A stretch of DNA of 64,000 bases from Spisula solida (Eukaryota > Mollusca > Bivalvia > Venerida > Mactridae). The stretch covers positions 40,589,822-40,653,821 of the forward strand of contig OX365955.1 of assembly GCA_947247005.1 (NCBI GenBank). The letters are read 5' to 3'. The translations under genes and the position numbers were made by a program. Below, piece after piece: positions 24,015 to 36,000 of this stretch. The stretch's first letter is position 1, and every line of letters starts with the position of its first letter. The notes below the pieces were generated by a model. The model was not told where the DNA came from and did no database searches. It saw only the letters and a program-made list of their open reading frames with translations.

Positions 24015-24309
24015 CATTGGACACACATTCCTTGTCAGCAGTGTCAACATGTTCCGTAGTACCAGCAGAGGTTATTGAGTCCATATCTGATTTTATTGCA
24101 GCAACAGCTTCCATCAGCGTATTTATTGATTGGTCTACTTCTTTAAACTCGCTATCCTTTAAAACAATATTATCTTCTAGCTGTTTGAGTTTTTCTTTAA
24201 GACCCGTTGCGTCCATAACATATTCACGATCACCACCATGTAATGAATCCAAGACACCACTGTGCTGAATCCCAGCAAATACAATGCATAATAGCAAGGG
24301 TTGCGCCAA
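24015..24309 (-). CDS. Secreted coiled-coil first exon, possibly a C1q-type protein; start codon not intact
   Basis: The frame reads AQPLLLCIVFAGIQHSG, signal-peptide-like, then a Lys/Glu-rich heptad region (LKEKLKQLEDNIVLKDSEF) and more coiled coil, ending at a strong donor (AATG then GTAAGA) at 24015. Signal peptide plus coiled coil is common in exon 1 of mollusc C1q-domain proteins; this is an inference, as no C1q domain was found downstream. The codon where Met is expected is TTG, not ATG, and the frame runs open further upstream without ATG. Either the start is in another exon or it was lost and this is a relic. Confidence 0.4.
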
Positions 24310-24499
24310 CGCTATCCAGCTATGAAATGAAACGCATAGTGTGTAAAGGATTACATTTACAAAATAAATATAGACGCATACCTATACAAGGAAATGAGAG
24401 TAAACGGACTGTGGTTAAGGAACATAGCTAATTATGACAAAATATCAAATATACATGTACTTATATGGAACTTCTGCATCCTTAGAAAAACGAACAGTT

Positions 24500-24915
24500 G
24501 TTGAGTAAGCGCAAAAACGGATTTCATGTTATTTTTCAGATTTGATTAACGTTGTATTAACTGAAGTATAAAAAACCCCAACGCGATAAATTGCAATACA
24601 AAAACAAACACAAAATCCGCTATATTTATCGTTTCTGAATATGTAGGAGCATGAAAACTTTACATATTGTGCTAAATGTTTGAATGCTTTCATTGGTAAG
24701 TGTTACGGTCCTTGATTTTAATCCATAACAACAATATAGGCAATATTGTGTTTGTTTTTGTACTGCAGTTTATCGCGTTGGAGTTATATTGCTGGCAGAA
24801 AAACGAACAGTGTTCGGTCTGCAAGGCTTGTTACGTTAAAACAGTTATTGAGTAAGCGCAAAACGGATTTCATGTTATTTTTCAGATTTGATAAACGTTG
24901 TATTAACTGAAGTAT
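24500..24915. repeat. Direct repeats flanking an inverted-repeat insert
   Basis: About 70 bp at 24500-24568 ('gagtaagcgc…aactgaagtat') recurs at 24845-24915. Between them inverted arms at about 24576-24612 and 24746-24785 pair (CCCCAACGCGATAAAT with the inverse near 24775). Confidence 0.6.
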
Positions 24916-25164
24916 TGCTGGCAGTACTGTTTACATAATATATGCATGCTCCACTGAGCTGGTCAGACAAACGCATGACATACGGCATGTACGCATAGCA
25001 CTTGGCCACGTGTTATATACATTTGATATTTGATATCTAAAGGATATGATTAAACCTTTGTAAATTGTCACTTCATTCAAACAACCACCTATTTAACCAG
25101 TAACACAATTTCATGGTGTATCCATTTGTCTGCCTCAGACACTGTATGCTGCAATTGCATATTT

Positions 25165-26275
25165 TTAGCTCCACTATCGTAGAATAAGGGGAGCTATTGC
25201 AGTCACCCGAGCGTCGGTGTCGGCGTCGGCATCGGCGTGGGCGTAACACTTTTGTTAAAGTTTAGGTACAGGTTTTTTAACCTCTTATATTCTCTAAGTC
25301 CTTTGAGATTTTGCTTTCATACTTTGCATATTTGTTTGCCATCATGACCCCAACCAATATGCAGGAGTATTTTGTTGAAATTATGCCCCCTTTTTCTACT
25401 TTCTAATATCTTCAAAGTGCATTGACATATTGCGTTGATACTTTGCATACTTGTTCACCATCATGACCCCAACCCATACACAGGGGTAGGTAACTCTAGT
25501 ATGCATTTTGGTGAAATTATGCCCCATTTTTTAACTTAGTGCAAATGTTAAAGATTAGGAACAGGTTTTTTCAACTCTACTATTTTCAAAGTGCATTCAC
25601 ATATTGCTATGCATACTTGTTCTCCATCATGACCACAACCCCTACACAGGGGTAGGTAACTCTATCAAGTATTTGTTGAAATTATGCCCCCTGTTGGACT
25701 TGAAAATGCAAATGTTAAAGTTTAGGTACAGGTTTTTTAACCCCTTATATCTTCAAAGTGCACTGACATATTGCTTTGATACTTTGCATACCTGTTCACC
25801 ATCATGACCCCAACCCATACACAGGTAACTCTATCAAGCATTTTGGTGAAATTATGCCCCCTTTTTCAACTTAGCGCAAATGTTAAAGTTTAGGTACAGG
25901 TTTTTTCAACTCTTATATTATCAAAGTGCATTCACATATTGCTGTACATACTTGTTCACCATCATGACCCAGCCCATACACAGGGGTAGGTAACTCTATC
26001 AAGCATTTTGTTGAAATTATGCCCCCTGTTGGACTTGAAAATGCAACTGTTATAGCTTAGGTACAGGTTTTTAAACCTCTATTATCTTCAAAGTGCATTG
26101 ACATATTGCTTTGATACTTTGCATACTTGTTCACCATCATGTCTTCAACCTATACACAGGGGTAGGTAACTCTATTATGCATTTTGGTGAAATTATGCCC
26201 CCTTTTTCAACTTAGTGCAAATGTTAAAGTTTAGGTACAGGTTTTTCAACTCTGTTCGTGGACAGCTCTTGTTGT
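25165..26275 (+). repeat. Dispersed repeat with about 170-bp tandem units, longer copy
   Basis: Same family as 9645-10490 with about six units (near 25252, 25400, 25549, 25711, 25884, 26050, 26226). Starts TTTTTAGCTCCACTATCG and ends 'gttcgtggacagctcttg'. Confidence 0.7.
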
Positions 26276-27052
26276 TATTGTCAAACATTCACCAATCAGC
26301 ATGAAACTATGAACAATCTTAAAGTGACCCTTCAGAAATTTTGTTTTCCCTTTTTCGATTTTTTGTATACTTCATAACACAGGTAACTGTATTATCAATA
26401 ATCAAAGAGTGTTATTTTAAATATATTTTCTTAATCAGAAACTAGAGAGTTTCGTTTTTAATTTGATACTTATATTTTTAAAATTCGTCCATAAATAAGA
26501 AAATAAACCCATATGGCGTGTAATCACTTCTTTTTCTTGTTTAGAATAGCATTGTCGTTTGTATTGAATGCATCTCAGTGATTGATTGGACACACCGTGG
26601 TATACAATTCATGATACAACTTTTTAACTAGTTGATCAATTTCGTTAGGATTATGAGTGGAGGTAGTTCTAATAATGTTGTCTATGAATGTTATTACATT
26701 ATGAACATATCGAAAGCCAATTCTTGTTTTTGATACCATGAAAATCTGACCGTTTTTTAACAAATGCTTCTTTCTAAGAAAACATAAAATTTATAAAAGA
26801 ATTTTTTTTTACTCTTTATCAATGATACAGTTACCTGTTATTCATTACACATTTTAATTGAAATTAATGGGATTTGTTTGCATTCCAAACATAATTATGT
26901 CGTTTATTTGCTTTAGAATTGTTTTCATAGTCTTTGATGGCACCGATATAGTATAGACGTTGAACTGGACATGGTCGTGTCATAAATGTTACTTATAGGA
27001 ATGGTTCTATACAACATCCAACTAAAACCTTCTCATTTTTCTTTTCTTTTTA

Positions 27053-27461
27053 GTCCCCTACCGGTTTTTGACCGGATGGGACTATAGGTTTGCCCTCCGT
27101 CCGTCTGTCCGTCAGTCCGTCCGTCAAAAAATCTGGATCCAGACATAACTCAAACAGTTTCCAAGCTAGGTTTATGAAACTTGGTATGTGGATAGGGGAC
27201 AATAAGGGGATAATGCACGTCTAAAAATATTTTGATTTTGACAAATATAGTGGTTGCTATGGCGACAGAAAGAGTGAAAATATGCCCAAATCTGGATCCT
27301 GCCATAACGCAAACAGTTTCCAAGCTAGGGTTATCAAACTTGATATGTGGATAAGGGCCAATAAGGGGATTTTGCACGTCTAAAGATATTTTGATTCTGA
27401 CAAAAATTGAGGTTGCTATGGCAACAGAAACATTGAAAATGGCTTCAAACCGGTAGGGGAC
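27053..27461. mobile_element. GTCCCCTACCGGTTT MITE, copy 1
   Basis: Ends GTCCCCTACCGGTTT and AAACCGGTAGGGGAC are exact inverses. Contains a GTCCGTCC-rich stretch and two diverged units of about 162 bp ('aaacagtttccaagctagg'). Confidence 0.78.
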
Positions 27462-27659
27462 GTCTGTATTGCTTGCAATTCTTAATTACTTGTTTACCTT
27501 TTTTCTGTCCAACTGGCGAACAAAATTTCAGTCATACGCATATAGAGACTACCTAGTCACATTATCCTGACATCGGGTCAATCGGCAATGTTCTTGAGAA
27601 CCTAATATACTGGGCATCAAACAATACCATTGTAACGACTTTGTCCTTCCCTGTTCTAT

Positions 27660-27720
27660 TTGTTATATTTTATATCGATGCCTGGAATTGAACCCGCTAC
27701 CTTCCTTTCCCAAAGCAGTG
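27660..27720 (-). mobile_element. Possible tRNA-like SINE fragment
   Basis: Read on the minus strand it has a B-box-like GGTTCAATTCC after 'gaaggtagc'. Too short for a firm call. Confidence 0.3.
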
Positions 27721-27999
27721 AATGAGGACGGTTTGATTTTAAATGCAAAAAACATATTCGGATTTCTACGAAAATTGAATGACATTAAATTTAAATTATG
27801 TAATGTAGCACGTTTCATACAGTTTTGGTGTGCATCTGAATATACTTAGTTATATTATGTCCTTGTGTAAACGTTAAAAGTCAAGACAAATGCGGAACAT
27901 GTATAATATTACATAATAATGAAATTAGAGTACTTTTAAAACCTAAAAGTCAATGCAAAATTATACGGAACATGTACACAAATGTATGATATTACATAA

Positions 28000-29500
28000 T
28001 AATGAAATACATAATAATAAAATTAGAGTACAAAGTCATGTAGTTAATTTATAACATCATTCCTCGCTCTTTAAAGTATTAAAATTATATAAAAAAACAC
28101 GTATAATAACCTTATAATATCCATAATAATATCTTCACATAGGAAATTATGTTATTAGTCAGTAATACTAGCGATCAAGTTATATTATTGTGTTTCCTTG
28201 TGTGCTTGCAATGCGATCAATGACAGTCCTGGTAACAGCTTGGACGTGAAAGAAAACAATTTTATCGTGTACTCGGACTTTTGCATACCATTCATGCTCT
28301 AATAATCCAGTATAGATTATAACATTTTTGTGCGATTATTAGCTAGCACGTGTTTCTACTTTAATTTACCAAGCTCTCTACTTCTGTGCTAACCCCAATA
28401 TCCGGGCAATGTTCGCACTGGATAGGTATAGTGACTCTATGGAACTCGGGCAAACGATACGTGATGATGATACATTAAACTGTCCATCTACAGTCGATGC
28501 ATAAATAAGAGATGTTTGTGAAACTTGCTGCATGTCTTTCACAAAATGCTACTAATCATATCTATATAAGTACACTACGCCGAATTTCTAATTGGCCACC
28601 CTATAAAATTTAATACTATGTGATATATTCAATCAATACATATGAAGTTGCGTTATGCTTTCATTCCACACATTAATCTATCGATTTACAGAAATAAAAC
28701 ACGTGCTCAGGTACAAAATCATCCATGCGGGACGAACAGTTCGAAATTGGTTTTATGCACGTGGTGCGTGTGCAAGGTATGGAATACGTCCGTATTTTGT
28801 TGGAACACATCCTCTGTGGATCTCCTTTTATGAAAAACTTAAAACCTCGCGAGAATGAGCAACGGGAACACGCTCAAGCCGTCAGATGTATGCATGCACT
28901 TCAAAAAATTTCTGTTTGACCACGTGTTTTAAATGTATTTTAGAAAAAGTGTTTGCAGAAGAATACAAATAATCCAAAACCCGATGATGTCTACTTACAT
29001 TGATAGGAAAACATGTTTCCCACAGTAGTTTGCGCTAAATTAAACGTGTACTTTAACCCCGAGTTACTTCCGATGTCTTTTTCTCAATAACAAAGTCAGT
29101 GTATTACATTATGGGTCACGCACACCCTGACTGGATTATATTTACAAGCACTCCGAAGGAATAACACCAAAGGGAGATGATCGACACATGTGCGACGCAT
29201 TAAGTTTATTTATCACCCTTGCTTACGAACCCATTCCAGAAATACAAATAAAATTAGTGTGTCTTTTCATTGTAATAAAATCTATTGTAGGCATAACTTA
29301 TTTTGTGTGTGGTTACTTTATTATGTACTAGTAATTAGTATCGTTTTGTCCATTTTTCTTACGCATCATTTTTCTGCTTCACATTGTATGAATGCAGCTA
29401 GTATATTAACTTGAACTATACACGATTCGTATATTTATTGGTACGGAGGCCTTTGTGGAAAACCGTACCTATACATGTATGTCCATATTGTTGATAGTAT
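28000..29500. other. No gene recognised; weak open stretch at 28690-28860
   Basis: AT-rich. One plus-strand stretch at about 28690-28855 reads RTVRNWFYARGACARYG and GTHPLWISFYEKL, which looks more protein-like than its surroundings, but I recognise no family and see no splice sites around it. Confidence 0.25.
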
Positions 29501-29519
29501 TAAACATGTTTTCAGCAAT

Positions 29520-30087
29520 ACAGAATGTGAGGGATGCAATTGTTTGTATGAGCATTGTACGATTGTTGACGTTCCGGATATTTGTAAACATTTGTATGCA
29601 TACACGAGATGCAAAGAATTTATGTATAAAGTGATATTAAATTAATAATAGATACGTTATAAATGATATTGTCATGATAGTAGACCTGTATACTTTAATT
29701 TATCCTACACGAACGATCATGGGATTCGTATATTCACAATGCCCTACTTTATTGCATGCAACATTTCTTGGCTCAGTTGAGCGTGTGCAAGTGGCCATCA
29801 GGACTAAGCAGGTGTTGGCATTGTTTGATGTATTAAAATGCTCCTTTTTATAACATTACAACATTGCTGATGTTGTTTTGTTTTAATTAAAATATGATTT
29901 AGCCAGTATTTCTAGTTTCATTATAACATTGCTGATGCTGGTTTTAACTTTCATTGTGTATATGTGCTGGTTTTGATTGAATGCGGTGTATATTTCGCTA
30001 TTTAGTGATAAAGTTCAATACTTTCATGAGTACGTAGTGTCACTAAAAGTATATTGAAATGATAATACATTTGATATCATTCTAATA
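29520..30087 (+). other. Upstream region of right SLC22 copy, conserved among copies
   Basis: DNA just upstream of exon 1 is shared with the third copy (from about 50070) and, closer in, with the left copy (about 9327-9560, reversed). It must contain any shared promoter. I see no clear TATA box or named factor site. The translation start context is ATAATGGCGG, with G at +4. Confidence 0.4.
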
Positions 30088-33000
30088 ATGGCGGTTGTGG
30101 ATGTAGATGAGGAGACTGGTACTAAACATAAAGATTTAGACGACCTTATAGATCATATTGGAGGATGTTCTATATATCAATGGTTAACATGTTGTGCTAT
30201 ACATCTGGTCAAACTATGCTCACTCTGGAGCAATATGACTATGGTCTATGCTGGACAGAATCCTGGATTTATCTGCAAGGCGTTCAAAGTGAACAACATA
30301 AGTAGTGTGACATTTAATATTAGTGATGTTGACGTAAAGGAAGCGTGCTATATAGATGGAGATGAGTCCAATGTGTGTACTGAGTTCATATTTCACAATA
30401 AAGAGAGCACCATTGTATCTGAGGTTTGAACATTTATTCTTTACGTGTACAGTGTTACCAAATATATTTTCTTTCAATACTTTTGAGAGACTTATGTCGT
30501 TTTCTCCTTTAGTATTAATAAACACAAAAATGCACGTTTTTTTTGATAATTTTAATTTGCTGAACTCAATGCTCAGCTATATTTCACTTCTTCTGAGTCT
30601 GTCCCAGCGCCGAGTTGTGTCATCTAGGTCCCACTGAGCATTTTTCACCTCAGCGATGAACTCCCGAGTATTCAGGACATCGGGAACAGGTTCCCCGTGG
30701 TCTAGGGGAAGATTCGGGGAAGTCATGATACAGTTTGTGATATCGGAAGGACTTGTGATGAATCGGGTTGTATCGGAAGAAATCGGAAGGGCATCGCCGA
30801 TGTGGAATTCCTCAGTGGGACCTAGGCTTTACATATGAAAGAGAAAATTAATTCCAAGATTATATTCCTCAATGGGGAGTTATAACATTGAAGTTTAAGT
30901 TAGTTCGGGCTTTATGCCCGTTCCCAATCATTGCTCAGTTATATTCAGCGGCTGATTCACCTTACCAGTGGACTCCATTGTCAGATACAACATCTGTACA
31001 GGACGTATGGAGTTTGTAAACAAGAATAGAATGCGCTTTTGGATTGTTGCCTTTAATTTGCATTGATACAGCTTGAAGCGATTCTCTACAATCATGAATA
31101 TGTTATAAATAAAATGGTATCATACATTGATGTTAAGTAAAACGATGCGATAAATGCAATGATAATTCATTTGGTGGGTCTTACTTTTCAAAGGCGTGAA
31201 TGCAATAACTACAGTGTATGATATTAATAGCTTGCACTCTAGTTATTGCGCACACCTGTGTTTTTGTCCAAGATCTAACGAAACATAATGTCACGGCACT
31301 TAAATATCTCAACACTAGCTACTTACTGGCTACTGATTCAGGAGAATTTTGATTTATAATTTTATGAATGACATTCCATTGATACAAACATCTTGTATAA
31401 GTTAATTTCATTGATTGCATTGTGCTGGGCAATATTTCTTGGTTTTATTCTTCTTTGCTGATTCTGTGGAGGGCTGCCTTACCTTCCAGTTGTGGTATAT
31501 TTAAATTTATCTATTGTCAATGGTTGTATATTTCAGTGGAGCCTGGTTTGTGATCGATCGTGGATTATTTCCCTGATTACATCACTACAAATGTTTGCCA
31601 CAGCATGTGCTTGCCTTAGCATTGGCTACGTTTCTGACTTATATGGACGTCGACCTGTGTACAAAGTTAGTTTATTTGCGTTAATTGTGCTTAACATCGT
31701 TGGTGTATGGTCCGGGAACTGGAAGGTGTATCTGGTTGTGCGTACATTGATTGGTTTCGCCATCGGGTCTATATCCACAGTACAATACAACCTAATGATT
31801 GAGGTTGTTCCACCAAGATGGCGCTCTCTGGTCGTAACAATACCATCGTCGCCACTTGCTGCATGTTTGTTTGCTCTGTTGTCATGGGGATCACAAGACT
31901 GGAAGAAGATACATATTGCCACAGCTATTTCCGGTGTACCAATAATGTGTGCTTCGTGGTGTGTTTGTACTCAAAAACTTTATGTTGAATAATAGGTTCG
32001 ATGTATTGACTTTGTCTGCTGGAAACATATTGGTGGTCGTATCGTTTTTTTACAAGTTTATAGTCTCTGTGGGAGCAAACAAATTCCATGGTCATTTTTA
32101 ACCTGATGGAAAATCCCCGCTGGATGCAGTGCATTTGTTCATATTAAGCAGTATAATACCTACTGCTTAAATTTTAAAAAAAGATTCAGCCACGTGTGGT
32201 TTGAAACATTGGGCAAAAACATATAATTACTTGAATATTTCAATCAAATGGTGTGCCGTCGCGTGTGTTTGTGCAATCCTCAATAATCAGGTTTTCCAAG
32301 GTACAAATTGGTTTTTGAATTTGCGAGTTTGGCTGGCGTATGCAGCAATTTCTGTGGCATATGTGTTATAGCAATACATACCCGTAACTTTGCAATATAT
32401 TAATAAATATTGTTGTATCGACTATTTCTGTACATAAACAACGGTTCATCATGTATTTATGCTGTCAACTCTCGTTATCTCGAATTCGCCTATATCGAAT
32501 TTTCCGTTATGTCGAAGCTTTTTTTTAAGGCCCTATTTTTTCCCTTGTTCGTATATGGTATATTATCATTGTTGGGTGTATGTGCGTATATAAAGTGTGG
32601 GGGGTTGAAAATGTTTAAACTTGAAGTATTCTACATTAAATCGTTAATATTTAAAATTAATATATAAAGAGAGTATGAGATCAAGTGAACTTACCGGTAA
32701 TTGTATAACCAACTTCAGTATTTATTATGCCACGTTTGCAGTGGTTTTAGATCATTTAATATTTTTATGTTCATTTGAAGACACTACTGTTATAAGAATT
32801 ATTTCATTTTTGGTGACTATAAATATTCCAAAACGCTGTTTAATGTCGTATACCCAGTGTCACTGTAACAGCTAAATTGCCATTGTAAATTTGTTATGTA
32901 TACGTTTCCTGTATTTTACAGGACTTTGCACTTATTGATTAAACTGTAACTGAAAGTTAAGCCCCTTTAAACAATTTGAATTTCTCATTACTAGTTTTCT

Positions 33001-36000
33001 GTCGGAGAGTATTCGCTGGCTTGTTTCAAAGAAGAAGATTGCAGAAGTCGAGGACACTGTCGAACGAATATCAAAGATCAACCGAGTTCCAACATTCAAT
33101 GTTGACGTTTGTGAATACTTCACCCCAGATAAACAAGGAGACAAACTGACGAAAGATGGACCTATATTGGAAATACTGAAATCAAAGCGAATGTTTATCC
33201 AATCTGCTGGTCTTTGCATCGCATGGTACAACACTCTGTTTTTTTCTATGCCTAAGTCAGATGAGAACTAAACTTAATATCTTTATTAATCGCACACTAA
33301 CTTGCATTTATAATTGAGACATTTATACGTAGAATACGGAAAAACTTTCAGAGTCCGCAGAGCAGATAACCAGTGGTCGAAACGTTCCTTTTTAATCTGC
33401 AAAACTGCAAAACCAGCTTCAAATGATGTCGAAATAACCCTTTGTTTTCTTGCTACAAACTTCAAACTGTACAGACGTTTATTAAATGCAGTATTGTTTC
33501 TGGTTTTGGAGTATATACTCTTCCTCAAGGCATCCCTGTTAAAAGAAATCCGAAGGATTTAAGTCTGGTGAGTGAAGAGTCCAACTACCGGTGTGGTCTG
33601 CAGCAAAATGATACGATGGCCAAATTTCTTGAATATGCATGGTAACACCGATGACGTTATTTACGTAACCTTAATGTTGCATGCATTTTTACTTCATGTC
33701 CAAGAAAAACTTGGGCTCATTGGCTTTATAACAAGGATCAAACAACTTCTCTATCATAAAATCTGACAAAGTTATTAAAGTTTTTTATGTTTATTTGTAT
33801 ATTTCCCTTTCCCATGTCGGCTTGGTGACGTTGAAAGCCACATCATAACGGCTGTTGATCCTGATAATCATTTCTGTTTTTTAACCCAGGTTTGCGATTG
33901 GATTGGGGGGCATTCGTTTCGTATTTGGTGTCGGTGTGTTGCCAGGCAACTTGTATTTAAATATGCTGTTCCTAACACTCCCGGATGTGGTATTCGATGG
34001 CGCTTTCGGTGCGTTGTCCGACAGGTAAAGTTATTATTTTATTTTTCGTTCCACTGAGACAGTCGGTTTTGTCCTTGCCTGTGACCTCTGGCTTCGAGGG
34101 AAGAGACAGAAACAAATGTGTGAAACAAGGAATCTGGGCGCGCTGCAATAGCTTTTTCCGAATAGACTCATTGGTTCTTTAACGAGCCCGGTGTATATCA
34201 ATACCTCTTGGTTTCGAACCAGTTCATCTCTTGTTGGGTGCGAAAACGAAAAACTTTCTGAAAATTCCAGTGGCCCGGTCGAGATTCGAACTAGGGTCCT
34301 CCGGATTGGTAGATGTTATCGTCGACAGTCTAACAAATCCTAACATATTCAGATTAATTTAATGTATGCTTGTATTAAAAATGATCAATTGAGTTATACA
34401 TAAAGTCTACCGTTTTTGCAGATCATCCTTTTACATGTAATATTGTCTATGAAACTTCGTTTTCTTTCTTTATTACTTTTATATACATGTATGTGTTATC
34501 ATTAAGTGCAATTTCAGCTTCAGTTTTTTAATTTACATAAAATCTTTGAAACTTTATATGGACGCTGCAATTTTTCAGGTATGGACGTAATCGGATTACA
34601 TTCATCTTACTCCTCATATCTGGAATATGTGGACTTTCTGTTGGAATAACTCAAGCAAAAGGTACACGTGATGCTGATGTGACGTCATCAATTTGTCGTC
34701 ATGAACAATTCTACCACAGGTCCTTGAAAAATATCCTAATATACCACTTATATATAGTTTATACTAATTTATTCAAGGTCGATTGTGAAACAAGTTTTTT
34801 CAACTTATATTAATCACTCTCGACACCTCATTCCTGATGCAATCCATCGCCATGAGGGTATGAGAGAAGAGAAGCCAGTTTACCTTTTATGCTGAGCGTC
34901 TAGCAAGGGAATTTCTGGTAACATTTTTATTTCGTATTTGGTATGACGCGGCCAGGGATCGAACCCGAGACCTCCCGCACTCGAAGCGAACGCTCAACCA
35001 CTAGGCTATCGAGGAGGCGGTTAATATATACGTTGCCAAGGGTACCGTTAATTGTCGCATAAGTTGGCGGATTTTTATTCCGTTCTACAATTGAACTTCA
35101 ATCATGTTGATCATCCAGGTAGTGAAGTTTCAGGAATATTTATCTAAAAATAAATAATTTGTAAGCAAATTTTATGTACAAATGTGTATAATTATTAATA
35201 TAGTAGCTTTAAGAATCTTTTCAGGGACCTGTTAAATTTTTCTATTGACTAACTTAAAGTATCTATTTACTTGAAATACGTATTGACAAAGGTAACTGTA
35301 TCATTGATTAAGAGTAAACAACTAATTTTGTTTGTAAAATCTATATAAGCATGATAATAATAATATGTGATCTATAACCAGCTTATAGTTTACCCGCCCA
35401 CTTCTTGATTGGCTTTCAAATGCTTTTGTAGGGTTAACGCATGTTTTTTCGTGCTATAACATCTGCAGAGTCCCGAGGGACGGTTGGTGCCCAAGCCCGT
35501 TAGGGCGAGGGCACCAAGCTCCCTCGGGACTCTGCAGATGTTATAGCACGAAAAAGCATGCGTTAACGCTATTATAGCATACAAAACATCAATTTAAGCG
35601 TTTGTATTTGGAAATAATTACATTTTGGCGGGAGATTTGTGGCGACGTCGCGTAAACGAACGTAACGTCGCCAAAATAAACGTGACGTCATAACAGTTTT
35701 TGTTATGAGCGTCGACTTCCGGGATCTGCAAATACCAAGAAAACTTGGATAATGCGGGTTTGTATAAATTTGTTAATTTGATCTTATAGAAAATTAATTA
35801 GTAGTTACAAATAAAATGGGAATTGCAGTTCATAAGACGCTGTAAAATCGTTTATTTTCGTCGGTGAGGCCCTGAAATGAGCATACGTAAAACTGGACGT
35901 TAACAGCGCGTTCTCGCGTGAATCTTTATGTTTACGCATGGTTTTCGTCCCGTTAATGTATGGGCAAAATCACCATTTTTGTGCTATAATGTTTGCAAAC

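Noticed and set aside
33226..33270. Extension of exon 3 through YNTLFFSM
   Set aside because: The left copy has one T fewer in the T-run, which shifts the frame. The GT at 33226 gives a gap-free family alignment across the exon 3-4 junction in both copies.
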